Positions 6,702 through 14,029 of a stretch of DNA of 15,258 nt are shown in pieces. Origin of the DNA: Planctomycetota bacterium (GTDB lineage Bacteria > Planctomycetota > Brocadiia > Brocadiales > Brocadiaceae); the NCBI GenBank assembly GCA_023261465.1, contig JAHFOW010000056.1:1-15258 (forward strand), written 5' to 3'. Each line of letters starts with the position of its first letter. Position 1 is the first letter of the stretch. The position numbers were made by a program, and so were the translations under genes. The notes under the pieces are model-generated. The model searched no databases. It saw nothing but the letters and a program-made list of their open reading frames with translations, and was not told the origin of the DNA.

Positions 6702-7136
6702 ATGAAAACAGTAAAATTAAGTGTTTTTTTCGTTGTATGCATCTTCTTCATTCCCCGGTTGTCGCACGCAGGTGATTTTGATGGGTCGAAGCCGCTGCTC
6801 TTTTCAGTAAAAAGCGTAATTGAGTGCTCGCCGAATGGAGAGTCCCGGTTAGTGACTGCCGAAGAAGTTAATTTGCCGCAGTTCATGATAATAGATTTTA
6901 ATAAAAAGATCATTACTCCCCTAACGGAAAGCAAGGGAAACAGCAATACCGCAATCAAACGCATGGAAAGCATAGATGGAAAGTTGATCTTGCAGGGGGC
7001 AGAAGAGGGTATTGAGAAGATAAGAAACGTTATTGGCTGGACTGCGTCAATTTCAGAAGATACGGGTAAAACCGTGGTGACGGTCTCTGGCGATGATGTG
7101 GCATTTGTCGTCTTTGGCGCCTGTCTGCCGCGTTAG
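6702..7136 (+). CDS. Conserved secreted protein of unknown function
   Basis: 144 aa, preceded by a strong GAGGGAGGG Shine-Dalgarno 6 nt before the ATG. A signal peptide spans about 1-23 (cut after LSHA). The mature protein begins GDFDGSKPLLFSV and contains NLPQFMIIDFNKK, IDGKLILQG and a terminal VVFGAC segment. I recall this pattern from conserved hypothetical periplasmic proteins in diverse Proteobacteria, but I cannot name a domain or a function. It has two Cys in the mature part, so a disulphide is possible. It lies 15 nt after the glycine-zipper gene and 33 nt before the barrel-like gene, so it is probably co-transcribed with both. There is no sign of damage. Confidence 0.85.
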   Translation: MKTVKLSVFFVVCIFFIPRLSHAGDFDGSKPLLFSVKSVIECSPNGESRLVTAEEVNLPQFMIIDFNKKIITPLTESKGNSNTAIKRMESIDGKLILQGAEEGIEKIRNVIGWTASISEDTGKTVVTVSGDDVAFVVFGACLPR

Positions 7137-7169
7137 AATCTCTTTTTATAAAATCAGCGGTTATTTGTT

Positions 7170-8003
7170 ATGAGATGTTTTGCTGCCCTATCCGTTGCTT
7201 TGTTTCTCTGGTTACTCTTGGGCGCCTGTACACCTTTCACTCTTGCAACAGAAGAGGCTTATTCAACGGGACAGTATACTGAGAAACAGAAACGTGTGCA
7301 GGAAGAACTTGAATCGATCCGGGACCCAACAATTATCCTCAACCAAATAATCGTGGAGGCAGAGTATGCAAACCTCCATCAGGACGCCTGGCAAAACAGG
7401 CTCAATTTAAGAGGAATATACGGCTTTGGTCCATCAGGTAGGAATGACTGGGTTGTCCGTTTAGAAGTCCCGGTTGTGTATAACAATTCCGGCGATATGC
7501 CAGGGGGAGACACACAAACCGGGCTGGGAGATATCGACCTCATTCTGGGAAAGGTTTTCGAGTTCAATGAACGACTCCGACTGGGTGGCTTTCTCGGCGA
7601 CACGTTCAACACTTCTACCGATGATCAACTGGGTGGCCATGCCACATTGCTTACGCCTATAACCGCCGTATCATACAGCGTTACCAATCATTTCAATACC
7701 ATCTTGTTTCTGGAATATAACAACTCCATCCAGACCGATTCTGGAGTTGGTGAAACAAACAGTCTGGAGATACGTCCAATTGTGACATTCGACTGGCCGA
7801 ACGATTGGTCCACTTCGGTTGAATACAAAGAGATTATCGATTTTGCGGCAGACAACGCCAAAAGTTCCCGACTGACGTTTGAGGTGTCTAAATTATTGGG
7901 TCTGCGACAAGAGGTCGGCATTTACGGAGATATTGAGGTTCCTCTCGACCTGCAGCCTGACAATTATACCGCCCACCTGGGATATATATATTTTTTTAAG
8001 TGA
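7170..8003 (+). CDS. Outer-membrane beta-barrel-like protein (MetA-pathway/phenol-degradation type)
   Basis: 277 aa. The N-terminal hydrophobic stretch ends in LLLGAC, a possible lipobox (Cys20), or alternatively is cleaved later near TLATEE. A charged helical segment (30-55) is followed by about 220 residues of alternating amphipathic strands with short polar turns: NRLNLRGIYGFGP, WVVRLEVPVVYNN, GDIDLILGKVF, LRLGGFLGDTFN, FNTILFLEYNN and the final YTAHLGYIYFF. An aromatic residue near the C-terminus is usual for outer-membrane barrels. The pattern resembles the Phenol_MetA_deg-type transporter family, but this is from memory. The substrate is unknown. No clear Shine-Dalgarno precedes the ATG, and the 33-nt gap suggests it belongs to the same transcript as the two genes before it. 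Confidence 0.75.
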   Translation: MRCFAALSVALFLWLLLGACTPFTLATEEAYSTGQYTEKQKRVQEELESIRDPTIILNQIIVEAEYANLHQDAWQNRLNLRGIYGFGPSGRNDWVVRLEVPVVYNNSGDMPGGDTQTGLGDIDLILGKVFEFNERLRLGGFLGDTFNTSTDDQLGGHATLLTPITAVSYSVTNHFNTILFLEYNNSIQTDSGVGETNSLEIRPIVTFDWPNDWSTSVEYKEIIDFAADNAKSSRLTFEVSKLLGLRQEVGIYGDIEVPLDLQPDNYTAHLGYIYFFK

Positions 8004-8112
8004 GAAGGTGGAAAAGATCGGGGGTTTTCTTCTGAGGCTGTTTTCTTCACATGTGTTTTTGCTAAAAATGTAAAATATTTTTTACTAATAAACCAACCCG
8101 AAGGAGACATCT

Positions 8113-8940
8113 ATGAAAATTACCAGGAATATTTTGGGCATTCTTACCCTTGCACTAGTTTTGTCTGGTACTATTTTTTCATGGAAACGTTTAGAAGCTG
8201 TGGAAACAACCATACCGAAAAGCGGAGACATCCTGGGTACTTTTGCCGTTGGTAAAAATCCAGTACGGGTAATATTTGATGGAACAAATATTTGGGTTAC
8301 AAATTGCAACAGTGGTAAAATAACAAAATTACGGGCAAATGACGGGGCTATACTTGGCACGTTTGAAGCAGGCAACTTTCCTTTCGCAATTGCTTTTGAT
8401 GGAGCCGACATCTGGGTAACGAATCATAGCAGAAACACGGTAATGAAATTTCGAACGAGTGATGGAACAAAATTAGGTACGTTTAATGTCGGTACAAGCG
8501 CACGTGATATAATTTTTGATGGCAAGAACATTTGGACAGTAAATGCTGGTGGTAACGACGTAACAAAATTACGTGCCCGTGACGGTGTTGTATTAGGGAC
8601 ATATAGGGTGGGTTTTGGACCACGAGGTATTGTCTTTGATGGAGAAAACATATGGACCGCAAACTTTAACAGCGCTAACGTAACGAAGCTACGGGGTAAT
8701 GATGGGACAAAGTTAGCTACATACGCTGTGGGTCATAATCCACGAGGTATTATCTTTGACGGCGCTTATATTTGGGTGACAAATTATAGCAGCGACAATG
8801 TAATGAAGTTGAGAGTTAGCGATGGCGCTATTTTAGGTACATTTGCTACAGGCGTGGGCCCTGTAGGAATTACGTTTGACGGTGACAATCTCTGGATTGT
8901 TAATTATTCAAGTAATACTGTGATGAAAATGAAAAGGTAA
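8113..8940 (+). CDS. Secreted six-repeat beta-propeller protein (YVTN/NHL-like)
   Basis: 275 aa, preceded by AAGGAGA 6 nt before the ATG. The signal peptide or N-terminal anchor is about 6-30. Everything after residue 40 is six consecutive repeats of exactly 40 residues (41-80, 81-120, 121-160, 161-200, 201-240, and 241-275, five residues short). The repeat pattern is LGTF.VG..P..I.FDG.NIWV.N..S..V.KLR..DG. This is the blade motif of YVTN/NHL-type beta-propellers, usually binding or scaffold proteins on the cell surface. The short last repeat ends at KMKR and lacks its final strand, which the N-terminal segment SGDI could complete (velcro closure). It lies 109 nt downstream of the barrel gene. 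No enzymatic motif is visible. Confidence 0.9.
   Translation: MKITRNILGILTLALVLSGTIFSWKRLEAVETTIPKSGDILGTFAVGKNPVRVIFDGTNIWVTNCNSGKITKLRANDGAILGTFEAGNFPFAIAFDGADIWVTNHSRNTVMKFRTSDGTKLGTFNVGTSARDIIFDGKNIWTVNAGGNDVTKLRARDGVVLGTYRVGFGPRGIVFDGENIWTANFNSANVTKLRGNDGTKLATYAVGHNPRGIIFDGAYIWVTNYSSDNVMKLRVSDGAILGTFATGVGPVGITFDGDNLWIVNYSSNTVMKMKR
8233..8937 (+). repeat. Six tandem 120-bp coding repeats
   Basis: The blades of the propeller gene lie at an exact 120-bp period: 8233, 8353, 8473, 8593, 8713 and 8833. No indels occur between copies. The DNA copies differ at many third positions, so the array is not freshly duplicated, but block words such as TTTGATGG recur at the same place in each unit. Confidence 0.85.
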
Positions 8941-9245
8941 TTATCATAATTTCCTGAGGGAATGGAAAAGCCGGGGCTCTTATTAAGCGTAGTGAATTCC
9001 TCTGGAGAAGAAAATGGACATCCCTTCTAAAGCCCTTTGCTAAACGTTAAGGATTTTTATATTTGGCACAAAGGCATGATTTTTATATTATATTATACGT
9101 AAATCCTGAAAGGCGATGTTATATCCGAAACTAACTCTTTGAAAAATCAGTGCAAATCTGTGTAAGTCAGCATCCACATGCATTTACAAATATATCCTAA
9201 AAACAGTCGGATAGTTTTTGATTTAACAGGGAAGGGCGAATTTCA
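8941..9245. other. Intergenic stretch with one good promoter, no gene
   Basis: I see no ORF with a start and ribosome site. A 12-bp direct repeat GATTTTTATATT occurs at 9052 and 9078. The promoter at 9063-9091 overlaps the second copy. The segment AATCAGTGCAAATCTGTGTA (about 9146-9165) looks like a scrap of a common dispersed sequence, which I cannot prove from one window. Confidence 0.5.
9063..9091 (+). promoter_or_regulatory. Predicted sigma-70 promoter for the 9246 lipoprotein gene
   Basis: TTGGCA (9063-9068), 17 bases, TATTAT (9086-9091). This is one mismatch from each consensus hexamer at ideal spacing, in the intergenic gap before the lipoprotein gene. The leader would be about 150 nt. 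Confidence 0.45.
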
Positions 9246-10340
9246 ATGATTCTCACAAATCGATTTTGCAGCGCAGCGTTCCTTCTCCTGATCACCGGTC
9301 TTACTGGTTGCGCCAGCATTGGGCCACGGTTCCTGGCGTGGGACAGATATGATTATACCAATGCCATTGCTGATTCGTGGAGAAACCAGATGCTTCTGAA
9401 TATGGTGAAGATACGCTATGCCGATGCCCCTGTTTTTCTTGATGTGAACTCTGTTATCAGTCAGTATTCTTTGGATAGCATAATCAATTTGAATTCTTCC
9501 TGGAGTAGCCCCAAAGAAGGGTTTGGTGGAGGCAATATCTTCGGTATAGGAGGAGTTGGAAGATACTTTGACCGTCCCACCATAACATACAGTCCAATGT
9601 CAGGAGAAATGTTTGCCCAGAGACTGATGAATCCCATTCCACCCCCTTCTCTCCTCACCATGATTCAAACCGGCTTTCCCATCGATCTTGTTTTCAGGCT
9701 CTGCATACACGCCACTAACGGGACATACAATCGTTACGGGGGAGGGGCAAGGGCGCGCCCGGCAGATCCAGAGTTTTATCCTTTGTTAGAGAGGATGAGA
9801 AAAGTTCAGATTGCTGGAATTATGGGGATGCAGATAAAAAAAATAGACAAAGAAGAAGCATCTCTCGAGCTCTTTTTCCGCGAGAAGGTGGATCCCGCAA
9901 TGGAGGCGGATGTCCTCGCTACCCGAAAGGTACTTGGCCTCGACCCCCTCGCACGTGAATTTAAGGTGATCTATGGCTCTTTTTCCACAAGTAACAAAGA
10001 AATCGCTATCCTCACCCGGTCGGTTTTAGAAATCATTGCGGATTTGGCTTCTTATATCGAGGTGCCCGATGTGCATGTGGCAGAGAAGCGCGTGAATCCA
10101 ACACTGACAGATCCGCCGGTTGCCGGCACCCCTCCCGTGCCTCTGATTTGTATACACAGTTCTCAAGAAAGACCTTCGGATGCCTTCGTTGCAATTCCCT
10201 ATCAGAGTTACTGGTTTTGAATTGATGATAAGGACTTGCCATCCAAGAGATTATTTTCCTCTCTGATGCTTGTCTTTACCCTCACGGAGACAGGAAGTAA
10301 AGAAGGTGCTCCGATTGTGACGATTCCTACTGGTGGTTAG
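9246..10340 (+). pseudogene. Conserved lipoprotein gene interrupted by an in-frame TGA
   Basis: The open part (9246-10220) encodes 324 aa. It has a lipoprotein signal peptide with LTGC (Cys22), then DRYDYTNAIADSWRNQMLLN and KIRYADAPVFLDVNSVISQY, a pattern I know from a family of uncharacterised lipoproteins. The frame ends YQSYWF-TGA at 10218-10220 but continues in the same frame as IDDKDLPSKRLFSSLMLVFT and then ETGSKEGAPIVTIPTGG before a TAG at 10338-10340. In the family, as I remember it, this point reads YWFWIDD, so a Trp TGG has probably become TGA. The product would lose its last 40 residues unless the stop is read through. A GGGAAGGG ribosome site lies about 10 nt before the ATG. Function is unknown; the protein is attached to a membrane on the p side. 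Confidence 0.8.
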
Positions 10341-10486
10341 TGATATGCTTAACTTAAAAATACAAAATTTTTATCCGAAAATCCCCCTCACATTAATCCT
10401 CTCCCACAAAGGGGAGAGGAAACTTTCCCTCCTGTGATAGAAGGGACTAAGGGAGGGTGTTGTCTTTTCATATTCCTCTATAATTC
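10341..10486. repeat. Palindromic intergenic element with a strong hairpin
   Basis: The perfect inverted repeat CCTCTCCC, loop ACAAAG, GGGAGAGG spans 10398-10419. A second weaker pair, CCCTCC (10427-10432) and GGAGGG (10452-10457), follows. The text CCCCCTCACATTAATCCTCT leading into the stem resembles the widespread CCCTCACCCTAATCCTCTCCC-type dispersed repeat. It may also end transcription from the lipoprotein gene, though there is no T-tract. Confidence 0.55.
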
Positions 10487-10719
10487 TGCGGCTCATGACC
10501 GTTTAGAAAAACAAAAAGGGAGAATGCCCCCACTGGCGTGATTACATACTTTTTTGTGAATACTTTCACGGTAACATTAGCGCCGTTATTGGCGCAAGCC
10601 ATCAGACAGGCTGGACAGGTTTGGTGGCAAAACTAATCCAATTATATGGATATCCCGATCCCCAAAAGTTACCCGAAATGGGAAAAGGAGCAGTATTTTT
10701 GAGTCGGGAAACAAAATAA
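10487..10719 (+). pseudogene. C-terminal remnant of an MGH1/GH63-type glucosidase
   Basis: From CAC at 10531 a 62-codon frame runs to TAA at 10717-10719. It reads HWRDYILFCEYFHG, then IGASHQTGWTGLVAKLIQLYG, the signature C-terminus of large (about 900 aa) MGH1-like/GH63-related glucosidases, whose family text is close to DPHWRDYILFYEYFHGDNGAGIGASHQTGWTG. The DNGAG part has decayed to NISAV. In another frame just upstream (about 10487-10526), HDRLEKQKGRMP resembles the preceding family segment, implying a deletion or frameshift between the two. No start codon, no catalytic region and no upstream body remain. The remnant ends 24 nt before the next gene. Identification is by remembered family text. 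Confidence 0.75.
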
Positions 10720-10743
10720 CATCCTTGAAGAAAGATATTCTCT

Positions 10744-11505
10744 ATGAAAAGAATTGGTTTTTTTCTGTCTGCAATTAGTATACTTTTCCTTATCCTGATG
10801 TTTTCAGCAATTGCACAAACATCTTCCGTCAATCAGCCCCGGACGCCTGACTTAAGTGGTCAACAGACGCGTTATTTCTTGAATCTTGCGGGGATATTTA
10901 CCTTTTTGTTCCTCATGCTGGGACCCATCAAAGTTTTGGTTCCGTTTGTTAAGATGACCAAAGATACTGACGCAAGGTTTCGGCGTAAACTTGCACTCAT
11001 GGCTACACTCATCTCTACCATTGGTTGTCTTGCATCTGCTTTTATGGGCCAAAGGTCTATGAAATCCTTGCATATTTCAATTTCTGCCACAGTGCTTGCA
11101 GGGGGAATAATTCTTTTCCTGGTGGCGTTACAAATGGTCATGCAGACGTATTCGTCTTCTTCCCGGAATGAAACAACACCACTCACCCCAACACTCTCTA
11201 TGGCAGTTTCTCCACTCTCTTTTCCCACGATTGTCACTCCATATGGGATTGCAATTCTTATTATAGTCATGACAACAGCACAGGATGATGCTACACGGCA
11301 GATCGGGATTATTGGTGTACTGCTAGCGATTATGCTTTTAAATTTACTTACCATGCTGTTTGCTCATAAAATAGTGAAGTTTACAGTTGTTAGAATAACA
11401 CTGCAAATCCTCGGCAGTGTGCTCGGGGTGCTGCAGGTTGCGCTGGGAATACAGATGATTCTTCAAGCCTTAATATTGATGGGGGTAATGACAAAAGTTT
11501 TATGA
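10744..11505 (+). CDS. MarC-family (UPF0056) integral membrane protein
   Basis: 253 aa and strongly hydrophobic. Residues about 45-75 (FLMLGPIKVLVPFVKMTKD, then RRKLA) match the first helix and loop of MarC-type proteins (Gly-Pro-[I/L], then xxLT, then RR). TVLAGGIILFLVALQMVMQ and PLSFPTIVTPYGIAILII match the two other conserved helices, and two more helices follow (about 188-208, 220-248). MarC proteins have six helices and about 200-220 residues; their transport function is unsettled. Unusual here is an extra N-terminal 40 residues with a signal-like segment (IGFFLSAISILFLILMFSA) and a polar linker. The patatin lipoprotein starts 13 nt after its stop, so they form an operon. The ribosome site is weak (AAGAAAG). 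Confidence 0.88.
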   Translation: MKRIGFFLSAISILFLILMFSAIAQTSSVNQPRTPDLSGQQTRYFLNLAGIFTFLFLMLGPIKVLVPFVKMTKDTDARFRRKLALMATLISTIGCLASAFMGQRSMKSLHISISATVLAGGIILFLVALQMVMQTYSSSSRNETTPLTPTLSMAVSPLSFPTIVTPYGIAILIIVMTTAQDDATRQIGIIGVLLAIMLLNLLTMLFAHKIVKFTVVRITLQILGSVLGVLQVALGIQMILQALILMGVMTKVL

Positions 11506-11518
11506 AAGGAGCTAAATA

Positions 11519-12922
11519 ATGAACTATCTTTTTCGGGTAATCCTTGTTTTATGTCTTTTTTTCCTTGTTTCATCAGGTTGTGCCCAATACCATTATCAGG
11601 TGAACAAACCCCTGGAACAGCTTGACAAAGACCATGGCTACCGGGGAAGAAATCTCCGCCCCTCAGAAGCAAAAAGGCTGTCCGAAGATACGCTTCTCAT
11701 GCTTACCTTTTCTGGCGGGGGAACGAGAGCGGCAGCGTTATCCTATGGTGTTCTTGAAGCATTGAGGGATACAGAAGTTAACAGGGCAGGGAAAAAAATC
11801 CGGCTCCTGGATGAAGTAGACTTTATGTCTGGTGTATCAGGTGGCAGCTTCACGGCCGCTTATTACGGTCTTTTCGGTGACCGGATATTCCAGGACTATG
11901 AGGAAAAATTTCTCAAAATAAACATCCAGGGCGCACTAACCAGAAGATTGCTCTTTAATCCCTATAACTGGGTCAGACTATCTTCTCCTTATTTTGCCCG
12001 CAGTGATTTAGCCGCAGAATACTATAACAAATATATCTTTGAAGGTGCTACCTTTGAAGATATGTTGAAAATGCAAGGTCCTTTGACCATTATCAATGCC
12101 ACAGACATGGTTCACGGAACCCGGGTGGCCTTTACCCAGGATGCCTTTGACTTAATCTGTTCCGATCTTTCCACATACCCGGTAGCCAGGGCATGCGCAG
12201 CCTCCTCAGCAGTGCCTATCCTATTGTCTCCCATCACCCTAAAAAACTATGCAGGTACCTGTAATTTCGAAATGCCCGATGCGCTCAAAAAGGCGTTAGA
12301 AGCCCGTACACTTCCTGACCGGCAGTTTGACCTTGCAAATAATTTAACGCCTTTTCTGGATTCAAAGAAGAAACCGTATATACACCTAGTGGATGGCGGA
12401 GTTTCTGATAATCTGGGATTAAGGGCTATACTCGAAAGAATAATGGTAATGGGTGATGCCTGGACAACTCTTAAGTACGGACGGCTTGAGAATATACATA
12501 AGGTTGTTATTGTTGTTGTAAATGCAGAGACGGAAGTAAACACCAAATGGGACAGATTCGGATTCGATCTGCCCATCTCAGCAATGCTGGAATCCTACTC
12601 ATCTATATCAATTACCAAGTATAATACGGAAACCGTTGCGCTTATAAGGGAAAGTTTCCCAAAATGGGCTGAAGAAATTCGACGCGGAAGGTGCCCGCCC
12701 GGACAGATTTCGAAAGAACCCGGTGGCTGCGGTGACATCGAGTTCTATCTCATCGAGGTAAGATTTGACGCCCTCCCTGATGAAGCAGAGCGTTCTTACT
12801 TCAAACACCTCCCCACCTCATTCCGCTTAAAGCCGGATGATGTGGACAAACTGCGCGAGGTGGCCCGGCGAATACTTACCAATTCAAAAGAATTTCAGCG
12901 CCTTCTGAATGATTTGCAGTGA
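11519..12922 (+). CDS. Patatin-like phospholipase lipoprotein
   Basis: 467 aa with a lipoprotein signal peptide, FFLVSSGC (Cys21), so it is anchored to a membrane on the p side. The patatin (PF01734) catalytic set is complete: oxyanion loop SGGGTRAAA (65-73), nucleophile Ser107 in GVSGGS, and dyad Asp292 in VDGGVSDNLG. ASSAVPILLSPI (229-240) is also typical. Patatins hydrolyse acyl chains from phospholipids or other lipids. A GAAAGGAG site sits 8 nt before the ATG, which lies 13 nt after the MarC-like gene. The C-terminal 150 residues (after about 310) extend past the core and contain a Cys pair in RRGRCPPGQISKEPGGCGD, possibly disulphide-bonded. The physiological substrate is unknown; membrane lipid turnover is the simplest guess. 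Confidence 0.92.
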   Translation: MNYLFRVILVLCLFFLVSSGCAQYHYQVNKPLEQLDKDHGYRGRNLRPSEAKRLSEDTLLMLTFSGGGTRAAALSYGVLEALRDTEVNRAGKKIRLLDEVDFMSGVSGGSFTAAYYGLFGDRIFQDYEEKFLKINIQGALTRRLLFNPYNWVRLSSPYFARSDLAAEYYNKYIFEGATFEDMLKMQGPLTIINATDMVHGTRVAFTQDAFDLICSDLSTYPVARACAASSAVPILLSPITLKNYAGTCNFEMPDALKKALEARTLPDRQFDLANNLTPFLDSKKKPYIHLVDGGVSDNLGLRAILERIMVMGDAWTTLKYGRLENIHKVVIVVVNAETEVNTKWDRFGFDLPISAMLESYSSISITKYNTETVALIRESFPKWAEEIRRGRCPPGQISKEPGGCGDIEFYLIEVRFDALPDEAERSYFKHLPTSFRLKPDDVDKLREVARRILTNSKEFQRLLNDLQ

Positions 12923-12960
12923 TACATGATTTTGTTGAACTACTTTCTCTCAATTGAATC

Positions 12961-13048
12961 TCCCTTGGAAAATGGGGACAAAGGGGTTGTATATAACGCT
13001 TTTATTTAAGAAGAAAACACAACCCATTATTCCCACCTTTTAAAGGGA
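12961..13048. repeat. Imperfect palindromic element with 30-nt arms
   Basis: The left arm starts TCCCTTGGAAAATGGGGACA and ends AAGGGGTTGT (12961-12990). The right arm runs ACAACCCATTATTCCCACC to TTTTAAAGGGA (13019-13048). The right arm's reverse complement lines up with the left along the full length, with several mismatches and small gaps. The spacer is 28 nt. It follows the patatin gene and might act as its terminator, or be a miniature or REP-like element. Confidence 0.55.
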
Positions 13049-13102
13049 CTAAATAAGCGTTAAATATTTTAATGATTCTAACCGTAAAGAAAGGAGAATA
13101 AC

Positions 13103-13141
13103 ATGAAAGTAGCAAAAAAAGTTTTCGCCCATATGCCGTAA
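13103..13141 (+). CDS. 12-codon leader-like ORF or decayed gene start
   Basis: An excellent ribosome site (AAGAAAGGAG, 6 nt before the ATG) drives MKVAKKVFAHMP then TAA. The peptide start looks like the basic beginning of a signal peptide. It overlaps the left arm of an 8-bp inverted repeat (CATATGCC, 13130-13137) whose partner GGCATATG is at 13159-13166. A perfect hairpin follows at 13182-13205, and the DUF4410-type gene begins 93 nt after the stop. It could be a regulatory leader, or the start of a gene truncated when the GC-rich block was inserted. No expression evidence can be read from sequence. Confidence 0.35.
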   Translation: MKVAKKVFAHMP

Positions 13142-13181
13142 TCATCAAAAAGCGGTGAGGCATATGAGACTATATAACGGC

Positions 13182-13205
13182 TTCCTGTAAGAATCCCTAC
13201 AGGAA
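13182..13205. promoter_or_regulatory. Perfect 8-bp hairpin upstream of the DUF4410-type gene
   Basis: TTCCTGTA, loop AGAATCCC, TACAGGAA. It lies 29 nt before the ATG at 13235 and just ahead of its AAAGGA ribosome site, so it could affect translation or be an operator. Confidence 0.4.
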
Positions 13206-13234
13206 AGTACAACCACAACGAAAGGAAAACACTT

Positions 13235-14029
13235 ATGAATAATCAAAACAAAAACAGCGCGCAGGGTAACCTGCCGCTCAACTCCCCCATAAAATCACCC
13301 GCAGACGCCCCGGCACTTCGGAAAAAAATGCCGGCCATCGTGGCGGGTCTGTTCGCCCTGGCAGTTCTCGCTGGGTGCGCCTCAACCAAGGTCTCCAACC
13401 AACAACAACTCGTGACCGGAAAGCTTCCCCGGCCCAACAACATCCTGGTGTATGACTTCGTTGCCACGTCCGGCGAGGTACCAGCGGATTCCTCTATCAC
13501 CGGAGGGTATTCTGAATACGACACGCCCCAAACCGACGAGGAGATAAGGACTGGCCATCAGGTGGGCGCTGAAATTGCGGCGCAGTTAGTCGAGGCTATC
13601 CACGACATGGGAATGCCAGCAACGCAGATATCAACGCCCACGACGCCGCAGATCAACGACATTGTGATTCGTGGCTATCTCCTCTCGATCAACGAGGGTA
13701 GCGCCGCCAAACGCGTCACTATCGGATTTGGCTCCGGCGCATCCAAGCTGCAGGTGGCGGTCGAGGGCTACCAGATGACGGCTCAGGGGCTGCAAAAACT
13801 CGGATCCGGCATCGTGGATGCCGGCGGCGGTAAAACCCCGGGAGCGGCTTTGGGGGCTGCCGCCTTCATTGCCACTGCCAACCCGGTGGGACTCATCGTC
13901 AGTAGCGGGATGAAGGTGTACGGGGAGGCGAGCGGCAACGCCAAGATTGGGGGCCGAGCCAAGCAGGCCACCAGGGAAATCGCCGACCATCTCAAGAAAC
14001 GATTCAAGGAACAGGGCTGGATCGATTAG
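13235..14029 (+). CDS. DUF4410-type lipoprotein, GC-rich and probably acquired
   Basis: 264 aa. A lipobox LAGC (Cys48) sits behind an unusually long 31-residue polar N-terminus. The start at 13235 has AAAGGA 8 nt upstream, but a start at the ATG of 13328 would give a standard lipoprotein signal peptide (MPAIVAGLFALAVLAGCAS). The mature part has RPNNILVYDFVATSGEVPAD, then GYSEYDTPQTDEEIRTG, VIRGYLLSINEGSAAKRVTI, GFGSGASKLQVAVEGYQM and a Gly/Ala-rich segment, the typical order of DUF4410 proteins. Their function is unknown. Codons are strongly G/C-ending (CTG, CCG, CTC, AAC, GCC runs), unlike every neighbouring gene, so transfer from a GC-richer genome is likely. The gene has palindromic elements on both sides. 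There is no damage. Confidence 0.85.
   Translation: MNNQNKNSAQGNLPLNSPIKSPADAPALRKKMPAIVAGLFALAVLAGCASTKVSNQQQLVTGKLPRPNNILVYDFVATSGEVPADSSITGGYSEYDTPQTDEEIRTGHQVGAEIAAQLVEAIHDMGMPATQISTPTTPQINDIVIRGYLLSINEGSAAKRVTIGFGSGASKLQVAVEGYQMTAQGLQKLGSGIVDAGGGKTPGAALGAAAFIATANPVGLIVSSGMKVYGEASGNAKIGGRAKQATREIADHLKKRFKEQGWID

Larger units (their letters stand above)
12923..13234. other. Intergenic region with palindrome, leader peptide and hairpin
   Basis: This stretch holds, in order, a large imperfect palindrome (12961-13048), a 12-codon ORF with a strong ribosome site (13103-13141), an 8-bp inverted repeat (13130-13137 with 13159-13166) and a second perfect hairpin (13182-13205). The GC-rich lipoprotein gene starts just after it. 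Nothing longer is coding here. Confidence 0.6.

Noticed and set aside
8233..8937. Regular 120-bp repeats as a possible CRISPR or satellite
   Set aside because: The repeats are coding, in frame, and make a beta-propeller; there are no short identical repeats with unique spacers.
9052..9089. 12-bp direct repeat GATTTTTATATT as an operator
   Set aside because: Low-complexity AT words repeat easily; one copy overlaps a promoter, but there is no further support.
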